In this document: in pieces, positions 11,661 through 23,045 of the stretch
How the letters are laid out: every line of letters begins with the position of its first letter
Numbering within the stretch: the stretch's first letter is position 1
Made by a program: the position numbers and the translations under genes
Assembly: GCA_037957365.1 (NCBI GenBank)
Contig: JARHVA010000158.1
Span: 3,717,501 to 3,781,500, forward strand
Origin: Torreya grandis
Lineage: Eukaryota; Streptophyta; Pinopsida; Cupressales; Taxaceae
Direction: 5' to 3'
Length of the DNA: 64,000 nt
Notes under the pieces: generated by a model
Told to the model about the DNA's origin: nothing
The model's input: only the letters and a program-made list of their open reading frames with translations
The model's database searches: none

Positions 11661-13149
11661 GTCTTGGCTTGTAAGGTAGTTTAGTAATTGATGAAACAAT
11701 GTTTCATTTCAAGGGGCATGTTTAGAATAAACTTAGATAAAAGATAAGTATGATTTTAAGGATTAGTTACTTATACAATTATAAAAAATTATTTTTTCAC
11801 AAATATGTAGATATTTAAATAATTATTCATTGTATATATGGATTAAATAATCCGTTAACAATAATGACAACATTTACAACCAAGATAAATCTTGTAAACA
11901 TATATTGAAAGTTTAGATCTATTCTACCTACTATAACAAATGTACAAAAGGAGGAAAATATGAGGGTAAAGAGGAAAATGTAAGACTATTTTATAGTTAT
12001 AAAAATTCTTATTCATTTTACTTAAATAAGCTCCATGAAACCAATTTGTTTCCTATCCAATATGCACACAACAATGAACACAAATTATGTAAGAGTCTGA
12101 GGTATTAAGCTATGAATAAATATGAAAAAAATCACCATATACATGCACAAATATTGAACAATAGTATTCAATAACTTTCATTTTTGGGATATTTTCTTGG
12201 AAAACAATGTTTAGATCCATCATAGTTAGAGTTATAGAAAATACTTCACATTAGCATTGCTCATAGGAAAAACTAACTTAGAAAAATAAGAATTTGTAGA
12301 ATGAAAGCATCTAGTCCTTTAATATAATTCTCTAACCCTAATTAACCAACCCCTAATTCTATATTACTATTTTATTTATATAGTATTTTAACACTTTAAC
12401 CCACTAACTAGGTGATTATAATCATTAAATCATAAGTCCCAACTAAGGCACAAATTCAATGTGTGTTTATCTTATAAGTAACAACATCTTATTTTTTAGT
12501 ATACCCATTTCCATTTAGATATTGGTAACACAATAGTATTAGAATAATGCATAATTTTAGGCCACACAAGTCCAAATTAGTTTAAACTATTTTGATATAA
12601 TACCAATATATTAAATGTTTGGGCAAGTTTTATCTTCTATCTATGAATACTTATCTTTAATAAAACATTTCATGGTGGTGATCATTATCATTTAAGGAAA
12701 ATTCATCTTGTTATGATCCATGACTATTAGATATTGATTATATAAGAATTTTTTCACTCAGTCAAATATCTAGATTGCTTTTTAATTAGTCTAAATGATC
12801 ATTTTTTCACTTGACAAAGAGATATTCACTGACTACATAAAATTTGATTGGACTCACAATTCAATTCTATATTTTGATGGATAAAATGGTCACAATGGGT
12901 ATCATTTAAAATTTTGAATATGTTAATGGAGATCCATGATCCATGTATCATCCTTGGGAAGGCTACATTATGTGTCTACTTCTCATTGCTTTAAAAAATC
13001 CAACATGTCCTTCATATGCAAGGATTTGGCCACATATAAACTTATCAGTACTTCACAACTTGCTAAGCCTTGAATTTTATTTATACTTTGGTGTAGAGAT
13101 ATATTAAAAAGTGGAAATATCTCATTCACTTGGAGCTTTTTAAGTCCTT

Positions 13150-14430
13150 GGTCCTAGTTCCATTCTTTTATTGTCATAGAGTACTAAGATTATGCCACGT
13201 GATGTCATGTTCGGGACTCACTTGATCTTGACCCCATCATATTGTTCCTACTTGGCCTAGAGGAAAGAAGAAGTAAGATGATTCCACATGGCATAATCCC
13301 ATTTAGCCAAGATATTTATTGCTTACTTTATTTATTTTTACCACCTAATGGCTCAAATAAATGGGATCATGCCACATGTCATAATAGTGGGCACCTTAAG
13401 GGTCAAAGGGATTGGCTAAAAATTTAAAGCATCTTGGAGCCATGGAGATTTGAGATGTTGATAATTGATGACCACTTGGTGAATATTAACCTATAGATAT
13501 AAAATTATCATTATAATTTCAAACAAAAAGTCTAGCCATTAGAGTTTAAATTCAAAGAATAGTCGTTACATCTCAAAATTCATGAAAGTTGACTAAGGCA
13601 TAAGACTTGAAATAAAAGACAAAAAACCATTAAATATATAAATTTAAAATTGGGTTTTGGAAGAGATTAATATATTTAATTAGATAAATCATCAAGTTCT
13701 TTATATTAAAATAAAAAAAAACTAGTGAGTTTTAGACCTTTCAATCCATTTAAGTAATGAAATTAGACTTGAAATCAATAAAGTTTAGCAATTTAAACAA
13801 TTATATCTAGAAGAAAAAACATGATAGGTCTATGATGGTCTTGATGGTACAAACAAATATTAATGTTAAGTAAGTGAAATATTGATGTGAATTCCAGTGC
13901 TCTTTTTAGTTGGTAGTCGATACTACATGACATCCATTTGTGTACTTCAAACATGATTCATTATGTAATTTAGCTAATGACCTATAAGATTTTGGTGAAA
14001 TTATATCTTTACACACATCAATATCTCATTAAATCAATTCATAAATTCATAATCAAAAGGATATAAACCACCCCAATGGCCTAAAGAATCATGATCATAC
14101 CACTTGACATGATCTCACACATCTAGAGGATTGACTACCATAGGAAATATAAAGATCCCTCTAAGGGCCTAAATAAATGGGATCATGACACATGTCATGA
14201 TATAATATATTTGGGGGATATTAAAACTAGACTCATGGATCTAAAATCCAAAAAGGAATAAGTACTCAAGATCATGACACTTATCTAAATCTCAATTATT
14301 CAGGAGGTTTATGGCTAATTAAAGAAACTTGAAAGGTCCTAGGGAAGTGGGGACACAATATTATGCTACATGGCATGATATATCTTACCTATAAGATTAA
14401 AAATAATTAATAACAAAAAAAAAGGCTTTG
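13150..14430. repeat. Degenerate repeats with an ATCATGCCACATGTCAT core
   Basis: The core recurs, diverged, near 13,193 (ATGCCACGTGATGTCATG), 13,287, 13,365, 14,092, 14,182, 14,275 and 14,370. The two clearest copies share a longer context: AAATAAATGGGATCATG followed by CCACATGTCAT at about 13,355-13,382 and by ACACATGTCATGA at 14,171-14,200. One copy contains a palindromic CACGTG (13,196-13,201). The units are too diverged to fix a period by eye. Confidence 0.5.
14183..14200. repeat. Perfect 8-bp inverted repeat
   Basis: TCATGACA and TGTCATGA flank a 2-bp CA spacer. It is one copy of the recurrent CATG-rich core, so the dyad may be a feature of the repeat family. Confidence 0.75.
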
Positions 14431-15984
14431 TAAAGTGAGATAACAACAAGTGTTCATTCCTTGCTCACTCAAGGACTTACTAAGAAGTGATTGTTAGTTG
14501 AAAAAATGACATATCCGTTTGATTTTAAATTCAAACCCCAAGAAAAATATACCAAAGTAAAATAAAATAAAAGACTAAATGAAACAAAATCATACATGAA
14601 AGATAATCCTTTATCTTAACTTTAAACTAGAACCAACCCATTATTTTGAAAGTGACTATGACTCAAATTGAAACCCTGGCCATACTTAGTCATCATAATT
14701 CAAAAAAGTGACAAATATGGACCATATTAATAGAAAAGAGATGATGAAGAATTTTAAATAATAATATAATTTTATTGAATGAAATACATTTTAGAACATT
14801 GGTCAAAATGGATCAATACTTATTATCTATGCAAACCCAAATGAATATAACAATGAATCCTCAATTGAAAATTTTGAGACCAAGTGCATACCAAAGGCAT
14901 TTTAAATTTATATTCATTTCAAGTACCCACTTTTAAAATAATATCAACAAATAAAAAATATTCAAGGAACAAACTAAATAAATTCAGAAAAACATGCTCC
15001 AAAGTAAAAAGAAGAGGTTTCTTATTTTCTCAAGGTGAAACAAGGGTGTGTTGTGCAAGAAACAAAAAATGGTGAATCTATTTGAAAATTATTTTGAAAC
15101 ATGTAATTGTTTTTATGAACCCATAATATTTAACTTAAATAATGCATAAAAAATGAAAAAACTCATGAAAAGATAAGAAGGGAATGGTTGTAGAATAAAA
15201 TTAGATATTCACATTAACCAGTGAGTGCAAATATTTTCATTCCTTTTATAGAGTTGACAAGGATTAGTCATTATATCTAGGATCATCAATCTAGTTAATT
15301 TTACCTTTGAAATAATACTTGGACATTGTTTTGCTACTATCCAAGCATTTATATCCCATGGAGTTATCTTTTATCCCACTCAAATCCTTACTCTACTACC
15401 ACCTAGGTGTCCATAATGTTGGTAGAGGTTACTGGGTTCACCAAAAAATTGAGTATTTTAGATAATATATTTTATTTGTTTTCTTTTTTAACATCTCAAT
15501 TCTGGGTTGGGGACTACCATGGAAAATGAGGGGTAAAATTATAGTTTTTTCACTCTAGATCTTTGTTACAATAATGTCATCAAAGAAAACCTAAATATAA
15601 ATTTAAGTTTATTTTGTGTAAGGTTTCAAGAGAATATCATTTATAATTCAAAAAATTTACCCTAACTCATCAAAATATGAACATGTCTAGTATATGTTAC
15701 AACCCAAGTCTTTGAGACTAAATTCATATATAGAATATAACATAACAAAATAAGTAAAATATTTAAGCAACAAAATGTTATTTAGGTTATTTACCAACAA
15801 ATTCCTATCTCTTTTTCATGATTTTCATGTACCACCTAACTTAGGACCAGACAAGATCAAAAATCAAGGTAGAGGGTGAGGACAAACCAATAACCAACTA
15901 TGTACAGTAAACACAAACACAAAAAATAACAAAAAAAATAAAATTAAAAATTTATGTACAAAGCTACAAGAGGATAGCTCATGT

Positions 15985-18420
15985 TTGGAAATAGTGCTTG
16001 AGGAATTTCCCATTAACAAGTAATGGGATATCCTCACTAGTCAAATTATCTAGCCTAAAAGTATTCTCACCTAAAATCTCAAAAATTTGGAATGGACCCA
16101 ACCAAAAGTGATCAAATTTATTGTGTCATCCCTATTTATCATGAGGTTTAACCCATAACAATACAAGATCAACAATATTAAACACTTTTATTTTAGCTTT
16201 TTTATGAAACCATCTATTTATAATTCCTTGATGTTTGATAAAATACAATAGGGTTTTATCTCTTATTTCTTCTAATTGTATTAGGTTCAAATCCTAGCTT
16301 CAATCTTGTCATCATTTTCAAGATAATTTATCTTGAATTGTAAAGTGGGTACTTTCAAATGCATAGGGAAGACTGATTCTTGACCATATACCAAATGATA
16401 TGGAGAAGTGCCTATGGATGTATTGACACTAATTATATCATCCCAAAGTTCAAATTTCAACATATTATGACAAAATCTAGGTTTTTTATCCACAATTTTT
16501 TTAAATCACAATAAGAAAATTCTTATTTTTAAGTTTAGCCACACCATTACCTTGTGGTTAATAATTATAAGAGTAATTTAGGATTACCTTGTTAGTGTAT
16601 TCCCACTATATGAATTGCAATGAAGAGAGTGTAAGACCATTATCACATATCAATGTAAATGACATTTTAAACCTGGTGATGATATGTTCTTCAAGGAAGT
16701 TTATTAACACTTTAGTTGTATAATTTTTGAAAGGTTGATCTTTAATCCAATTAATATAATAGTTAGTTTTTGTTAAGATAAATTTTAGTACAGCTTATGA
16801 ATTGACATTGATATCTCCAACAAAGTCTAGTGACCACTTTATAAAAGGTTAAACTTCAATAATAGGTGACAAAGGCATATCAAGAAGACACTCTTTATGT
16901 GTTACAACTTGACATGTATGACAACTCATCACATGCACATGGGCATAATTAAAAATGTGTGGCATATATTAACCTACCAGAACAAATTGGTGAGTTGTAT
17001 CATTCCATGAATCATGGGCACTTGAATACTTTTATTAAAACTATTTGAGTACTTTAGCTAATTCACCTTTGTTTTGATATATTATGTAAACACCTTCATG
17101 ATTATTTACATATAACACTCATGATTTTATTTTTAAATTATTGATTTTAAAATGTAATCCTCTTCTTTGAGTGAATTTTAAGTACTTAGGATAAATATTA
17201 TTCAATAATTAATATACTATGTATTGATACCACTCATAATTGGTGATGGATTGCATTGTATATTGTTGACATATAATCTAAGAATTAACTTCAACCATCA
17301 TTTTAATCAATATTTGACCTCTCACTATCTTTATTGGTTAAACTTATAATTCAAATTACTATAAAATATTCATCCACTTACCTATGCATTCACCCAACTC
17401 ATTTAGTAATAACATTGCTTTGATAGTAGGATCAAGTTTTTCTACAAAAAAAATAATGTTGAAACTTTTTAAATATTTTAATTAAATCATATGCTTGTTT
17501 ATCAATGGTAGAACACTTGAGTTTTATATTTATAAGTTGATAATTCATAAAATACATTGGTATCTCATCTCCATGTTGCTTTATTTTTGTTAGAATAACT
17601 TCACTTGAATGTTGTGAGGTAAAAGATAAATATATAAGAACTATGTATAATTTGGATTGATTAGCATTGGGGATTTGACAATGGATTTATTAATTTTAAA
17701 AAATGCAACTTGTGTTTCACTAGTCCATTAAATTTTAACATCTTTATTCAACATCTTATTCAAGGGTGTAACTATCTCAAAAAAATATAAAATGAATTTA
17801 TGTATAAAATTGATCTTACCAAAGAATGAATTGGACTCCTTCTTGTTGCCAGGCAAGGGAAGTTTTAGAATTATCTCTACTTGATCTAGATATATAGATA
17901 TACTTATTTTAGATATAACATGGCCCAAAACTTACCTTTATTAAGTCCAAATATACATTTATTTGGGTTCAAGGAGATACCATGTTCTTTACACCTTTGT
18001 AAAAACATTCTCAATCCTTTCACATGATCAATTAATTTATTTGAAAAAATGGTTAGATAATTCATATAAATCACAATACACTTACCAATCATGTCTTAAA
18101 TGTAATATCCATATCACATTGAAATGTGGAACCAACATTGATTAGACCAAATGACATCCTCTTATATGCAAGGGTTCCATTTTTTGTGGTGAAAGCTATT
18201 TTTATTGTCTTTATGGTTCACCAAGACTAGATTATAACTAGAATATCCATCTTGAAAAAACATCATCTATGAACCATTCATAATTTTTAACACTTCATCC
18301 AATGATGGAAATGTTTAATTAGCTTTATTTAAGGATTTATTTATATTCTTGAAATCTACACACAAGTGAGATGAATCCCATTGATCAAAGTAATGATAAA
18401 GGCTCTGACAATACCAATGA
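15985..18420 (-). pseudogene. Ty3/gypsy (Tat-like) pol relic: RT, RNase H, integrase
   Basis: Reading leftward on the minus strand, an RT block (SHLCVDFKNINKS) lies near 18,385-18,340. The catalytic site reads YMNY (18,068-18,057) where YMDD is expected, then GISLNPNKCIFG. The connection (FFGKINFIHKFI) is near 17,850-17,800. RNase H text (SQHSSEVILTKIKQHGDEIP, CSTIDKQAYDLIK) spans about 17,620-17,480. Integrase follows with a CHTC zinc half (about 16,920), WSLDF (first Asp), ICDNG (second Asp), and GNGVAKLKNKN where the catalytic Glu has become Lys by G-to-A. The region ends with TSPYHLVYGQESVFPM and GPFQIFEILGENTFRLDN, down to 15,990. Clade assignment rests on these motifs and is inferred. 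The gag and protease are missing; the relic is cut at about 18,420 by the plus-strand element. Confidence 0.8.
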
Positions 18421-18429
18421 TGCTTCTAT

Positions 18430-19300
18430 ATCCCCATAAATAGTCCTCATGGTTGAGACCTATGATTTTCATAGTTAAGATGAAAATGAGATTTAAGACA
18501 ATGTTGAGGAGGTGCATGATTTCCAACTATACTAGAGGAGAAACTATGCTTTGAGAAGTAAAGGTCAAAATTCACCTCTGACAACTTCTGCCCTACCTAA
18601 TAAAATAGATACACCTTTTAATAATGGGACAAATAATAATCCTCCACCCCCTAAAGGTAAATAAAGTCAACCAATAATATAATATCTCTAAAAAACATCA
18701 AAGGGTGAATATAACATAGTGGAAGATATGAAAATGATCAAGGAAAACATAACATTACATGAACTCTCTCAAATCATTGAACAACATGATTTGTTATTAA
18801 AATCATTAAATGAAAAACCTAGCTCAAACAAAGCTAAACCAGCTCATGTAAATGTGGTAATGTATAATACTAAGCATGAAGTTCCACTATTTTTGTTATC
18901 TATAAGGATTTTTGGTAAGAATCTTCATAATTGCTTACTAGATATTGGTGCTTCAGCTAACATTATGCTTTTAGGAATCTATGAAAAATCAGGATTAAAC
19001 CTAGTCAAATTAGATAAGGTAGTGGTGAAACTAGACAAATCAAGAGTGAAAGTGGTGGGTGAATTGTTAAATATTCACATGCAATTTTTTCATGAACCCT
19101 AAATCTAATAGTTCATTGACATTTAAGTCATTGACATACCTAAGGCTTACAGATTGTTATTGAGTCATGATTGGATTGAATCCCTAAATGGATATATGTC
19201 CATTGATTATTTCCACATATGGATACCTTGAGATGGGATTCCCAATAAAATTAGGATTGACTGAGAACCCAAAATGAAATACACAATCACTGAATATAAT
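18430..19300 (+). pseudogene. Gag C-terminus and aspartic protease relic
   Basis: It begins inside Gag (NVEEVHDFQLY and NYALRSK) and passes through a Pro-rich linker (NNNPPPPKGK). An open stretch of 127 codons (18,719-19,102) carries the retroviral-type protease, with active site LLDIGASAN at 18,929-18,955 (Asp codon 18,941-18,943); the usual DSGA/DTGA reads DIGA. Text after it (LLSHDWIESL and HIWIP) matches the post-protease region of Tat-type elements. The partner copy at 50,700-51,560 aligns throughout, for example the NPPPPK linker and ITLHEL versus IILHEL. Function: cleavage of the Gag-Pol polyprotein. The Ser-to-Ile change and later stops make it dead. Confidence 0.75.
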
Positions 19301-19409
19301 TCCAAGAATGAAAAGGTAAATTACCAATCCTTTGACTTAGGTGTTTACACTTTGGAAACCACTAACATTATTGTAGATGACAAGGTGAAAGAAGAAAGCA
19401 AAGGTCCCT

Positions 19410-19850
19410 AGACATTACACTTTGATGGTGCACAAGCTAATCAAGGTTATGGCATTGAATTTTTTCTAACAATCCCAAATGAAAATAACATCTAGCTTCT
19501 TATAGATTATAGTTCACTTGTACTAATAATTTAGTAGAATATGAAGCTCTTATTTTAGGACTTCAATTTTCAATCAAACACAAGGTAAAAGAAATGTTAT
19601 TCTATGGTGATTCAAAATTATTTTCTAATTAGGTTAGGAGAATATATTAGTGTAATATTTCCTATTTAATAAAGTATAAATTTAGAGCTTTAGATTTAAT
19701 TGATTTTTTGACTCATTTAATACCATTTCCTTGAATAGGGAACAAAACCAATTGGTGGATGCTCTAGCTTCAACAATAACAAACCTAGTTCCTCCAAAGC
19801 CTTTGAACTTATAGGAGTTCACTATGGAAATAATTGCATGCCCCTCTATG
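19410..19850 (+). pseudogene. RNase H-like module between protease and RT
   Basis: The translation shows TLHFDGAQANQGYGIEFF (first Asp codon 19,424-19,426), then after a frameshift TCTNNLVEYEALILGLQFS (Glu codon 19,537-19,539) and LFYGDSKLIF (Asp codon 19,609-19,611). DGA, NN..EYEAL and GDS are the hallmarks of RNase H of the archaeal/plant type (aRH), found as a second RNase H in Tat-lineage gypsy elements. All three acidic residues survive here. A separate gypsy-type RNase H follows RT (21,121-21,600), so the element carries two. The module sits upstream of RT; the partner at 51,585-51,975 is at the same place. Alternative: a displaced host-type RNase H fold, but matched placement argues against it. 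Confidence 0.7.
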
Positions 19851-20149
19851 CTAGATAACATCAATCACTTCCAATTTTTTGATGATGATAATTAGATAAT
19901 TGACTTCATGTGTAATTTTGGTGTATTTAAATTCCACATTATTGATGAAAAGGATGAAAGTTTTGTAAACAATTAAAAGTAAAATAAATATGGATTAATC
20001 CAACTCAAGGAGAACTAAATCCTCAAGGACATGATCTACATGGAAAGGATGTTTGACCTAGATAAGTAAATAATTGAAGATAAACAACTGAAGGTGAGTG
20101 AAACAGATACTAAACAAGTCAGCTTGGGAAAACCAAAGATTGAATAAAG

Positions 20150-21120
20150 TGTTAACATTGGTTTACTTTGTACTAATGAAGATCTAAATAAAGTAATTTA
20201 TAATTTAACCAAGTTTAAATATGTCATTTATTGGTCATATAATGATCTTAATTTATTTGATACTAGTGTGACTACTCACACTATTCCCTTGAAAGAGGCC
20301 TAAAAACCCTTTAGGAAAAGATAGAGGTTAGTGAATCTAGTGCTAGAACCACTAATTTATAAGGAAGTAAAGAAATTTATATATGTAAGGATAATCTTCC
20401 CCATATGGCACTTGACATGGTTTGAAAATCTTATGTTATTCCAAAATAAGAATGGAGAAATCAAACTCTATGTCAATTTTAGAACTTTGAACAGATCCTC
20501 AAAGGACAATTATCCCTTGCCATATTTAGATGAGGTCATTAAAATGGTGAGTGGGTTTGTAATGATGTCATTCCTTGATTATTTTTAAGATAAAACCAAT
20601 TATTAGTGAATAAGAACGATAAAATGAAAACCACCTTCACCACCAAGTGAGGAACATTTACATACAAATAAATGCCATTCAAACTGATCAATGCAAGAAA
20701 AAAATTTGAATGAGAAAAAGACCATGCATTCCAAGGATTAATAGGTAAGTGAATCATTATTTACATGGATTATCTATCATTTTTTAATAAAAATAGGGGT
20801 GATCACATGATACATTTGGAATAAGTGTTAGAGAAGTACAAAAGGTATGGAATTTCTATAAACCCAAAGAAAAGTATCGTATGTGTAACTGAAGGCAAAA
20901 TTATATGACATGTTATCACCTAAGAAGGTATGAATATTTTCCCTAATAGGATAAACACAATTTCAAAGGTATAAATTTCTAACAGTAAAAAAGAGTTGAA
21001 ATCTTTCTTTGGCAAGATTAATTTTGTAAGAAAATTTAGCTCTAGTTTTGTAGAGATTGTAAGACCACTCAATGCAATGATAAATAAAGATGTGAAGATA
21101 AAATGGATTAATGAAGAAAA
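20150..21120 (+). pseudogene. Reverse transcriptase relic (Tat-like gypsy)
   Basis: An upstream stretch reads TKFKYVIYWSYNDLNLFD (about 20,208-20,262), the leader before RT in this lineage. An open stretch at 20,331-20,588 includes FQNKNGEIKLYVNFRTLN and DNYPLPYLDEVIKMVSGF (RT blocks 1-2). TTFTTKWGTFTY and MPFKLINA follow after a frameshift. The catalytic box reads YMDY at 20,762-20,773 (YMDD expected). GISINPKKSIVCVTEGKI and FFGKINFVRKF complete the fingers-palm-thumb order. Stops and indels make it non-functional. Confidence 0.8.
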
Positions 21121-21600
21121 AAAACCATTTTAGGACATTAAGGATGCTATTGTTCAATCTCTTGTTTTAATAATTCATTATTTTAGGAAAGACATTTATC
21201 TATACTCTTTTTCTTATGATCACATTGTTGATGCTATATTGACATAGAAAAAGGATGACAAAGACCAACCTATAACATTCATGAGTAACAACTTGAATAA
21301 CATTAAACTCAACTATCATATTATAGATAAACAAGCCTACGCTCTGATGAAGGCTATCAAGAAGTTTAGACATTACATCCTAAAAAGCAAGAGATAAGCC
21401 ATAATGTGTAATTTAGTTGTCAAGTTGATGCTGGGATAAAATGAACTTGGAGAATGAATAGGGAAGTGGATTACTAAAATACAAGAATATGATATAGAAA
21501 TAAAATATAGAGGTTAAGGTCTAATATAGCTTATTGCAAATATGGATCCATGTATTGATGCGTTTTAGGTTGAAGCAAGTCAAGTGTCTAGTGAAAATTG
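21121..21600 (+). pseudogene. Gypsy-type RNase H relic
   Basis: It follows the RT directly. Recognisable text includes KKPF, stop, DIKDAIVQSLVLI, LYSFSYDHIVDAILT, DQPITFMSNNLNNIKLNYHI, DKQAYALMKAIKKFRHYIL and NELGE, stop, IGKWITKIQEYDIEIKY. This is the standard RNase H that degrades the RNA strand of the hybrid during reverse transcription. Frame is kept over long stretches with a few TAA/TAG/TGA stops. Confidence 0.75.
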
Positions 21601-21639
21601 GTACAAAGATATTATTCACTATTTACTACATAGAGAATG

Positions 21640-22860
21640 TCCCCCACACCTTAAAATGGAGTATTAAAGGGTCCTTAGGTTGATATCATCCCATTTCATG
21701 ATAAAAAAGGGAGTCTTCTATAGGAAAAATTATGAGGGGGTCTATCTAAGAAGTATTTTTAGAGCTAAAGCCATGGAAATCATGGATAATTTCCATGAAA
21801 AACTAGGAATTTATCACCCTTCAAGGTATACCATAACACATAAGATATTTAGAGAAAGTTACTATCAGTTGAACATATTTAAAGATGCCCACGATCATGC
21901 ACAAACATGTCATCAATGTCAAGTGCTTTATCAATGAGAGACAAAGGTAGCCATGCCTTTGTAATTAGTGATTGAAATGAATCCATTTACATAATGGGGC
22001 ATTGACTTCATGAGAGTAATCAATCCTAACTCCTCAATAGAGCATAAATTTGTATTCACTACCATAGACTACTGCACTAGGTGGATTGAAGTAGTGGCCA
22101 CCAAAAATTGTAGAGCAATCGATGTCATCAAATTTCTAGAAGAAAATATCATCACTCAGTTTGGGATGCCCCTATCTTTGGTATGAAAAAATGGACCAAC
22201 CTTTATGTTATCCAAGTTCACAAAATGGGCATATGACAATCAAATAGTCATCAAGTCTTCTTCAAACTATTACCCTCAAGGTAATGGAGTTATAGAATCC
22301 ACCAACAAAAACTTGATGAATACCATCATGAAATCTATAGATAAAAACCTAGAGAATGATACTCCTTGCTAAAGTATGCTTTATTGGTAGACATGATAAG
22401 ATACAAATAGGTGCTCAAGGCATCCATATTCTTACTGGTATATGGGTAGCAACCTATTTTTCCTATCACACTAAAGTTGCCAACCTATGAATTTATGGTT
22501 AAGTATATGGAAGATGACAAAAGAGTAAAGTCTTAAATACTAAACATCATCCAAATGGAAGATGTAAGAGATGAAGCTTTGAATAATTTAACAAGCATAA
22601 ATATGTTGTGAAGATATGGTTTGATAAATGAGATAAAGTTAAATAATTAGGCATTTTAGATTTGGTCCTACTGTGGGATAAATCCCATGAGAATAAGGGA
22701 TAACATGATAAGTTCACTCCTCTCTAGATTGGATGATATCAAGTGGAAGAAATACTAGGTGAAAATGTATTTAAACTCAAAAACCTAAAAAGGAAATGAC
22801 CTAACCTTTCCAGTCAATGGGAAGTACATGAAACATTATTTATCTACTAGTCTATCATAA
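21640..22860 (+). pseudogene. Integrase relic
   Basis: The N-terminal zinc-binding part is open at 21,680-21,937 (FHEKLGIYHPS and QTCHQCQ). The core has WGIDFM (first Asp codon 22,004-22,006), TTIDYCTRWIEVVATKN and FLEENIITQFGMP. The second Asp is lost: the text reads V, stop, K-N-G at 22,181-22,195 where an Asp-Asn-Gly is expected. GNGVIESTNKNL keeps the Glu (22,295-22,297). A C-terminal region includes HDKFTPL-like text (about 22,706-22,725). Integrase joins the cDNA to the chromosome; this copy lacks one catalytic residue and is interrupted. Confidence 0.8.
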
Positions 22861-22901
22861 ATTCTAGGACAATAATCTTGTTTAGAGTTAGAGTAGGTAT
22901 T

Positions 22902-23045
22902 CATAGAGTAGTTTCCTTTCCTACTTTCCATTCCTATTGTTTTATTTCTCACTTTATACTTGTTATTTATTTTCATAGAGTAGTTTCATTTCCTACTTTT
23001 CTTTCCTATTGTGTTCTTTCTCACTTTTTGCTTGTTGTTTGTTTT
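22902..23045 (+). repeat. Tandem duplication, 72 bp x 2
   Basis: CATAGAGTAGTTTC starts a pyrimidine-rich 72-bp unit (TTTCCTACTTT, TTCCTATTG, TTTCTCACTTT) at 22,902 and again at 22,974. It lies just past the end of pol. The partner element has a 21-bp tandem repeat at the same point (55,036-55,119). Confidence 0.85.

Larger units (their letters stand above)
11661..15984. other. Gene-free region, likely 3' spacer of the minus-strand gypsy relic
   Basis: No frame can be translated into a recognisable protein over 4.3 kb. It lies downstream of the integrase of the minus-strand relic (15,985-18,420), where Tat-type elements usually carry long non-coding DNA with degenerate repeats. Part of it (13,150-14,430) shows such repeats. 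Short open frames at 13,242-13,427 and 14,884-15,075 look like chance. Confidence 0.4.

Noticed and set aside
13196..13201. CACGTG as a functional G-box promoter element
   Set aside because: It is one variant of a degenerate repeat far from any gene; a 6-bp palindrome alone is not evidence of regulation.
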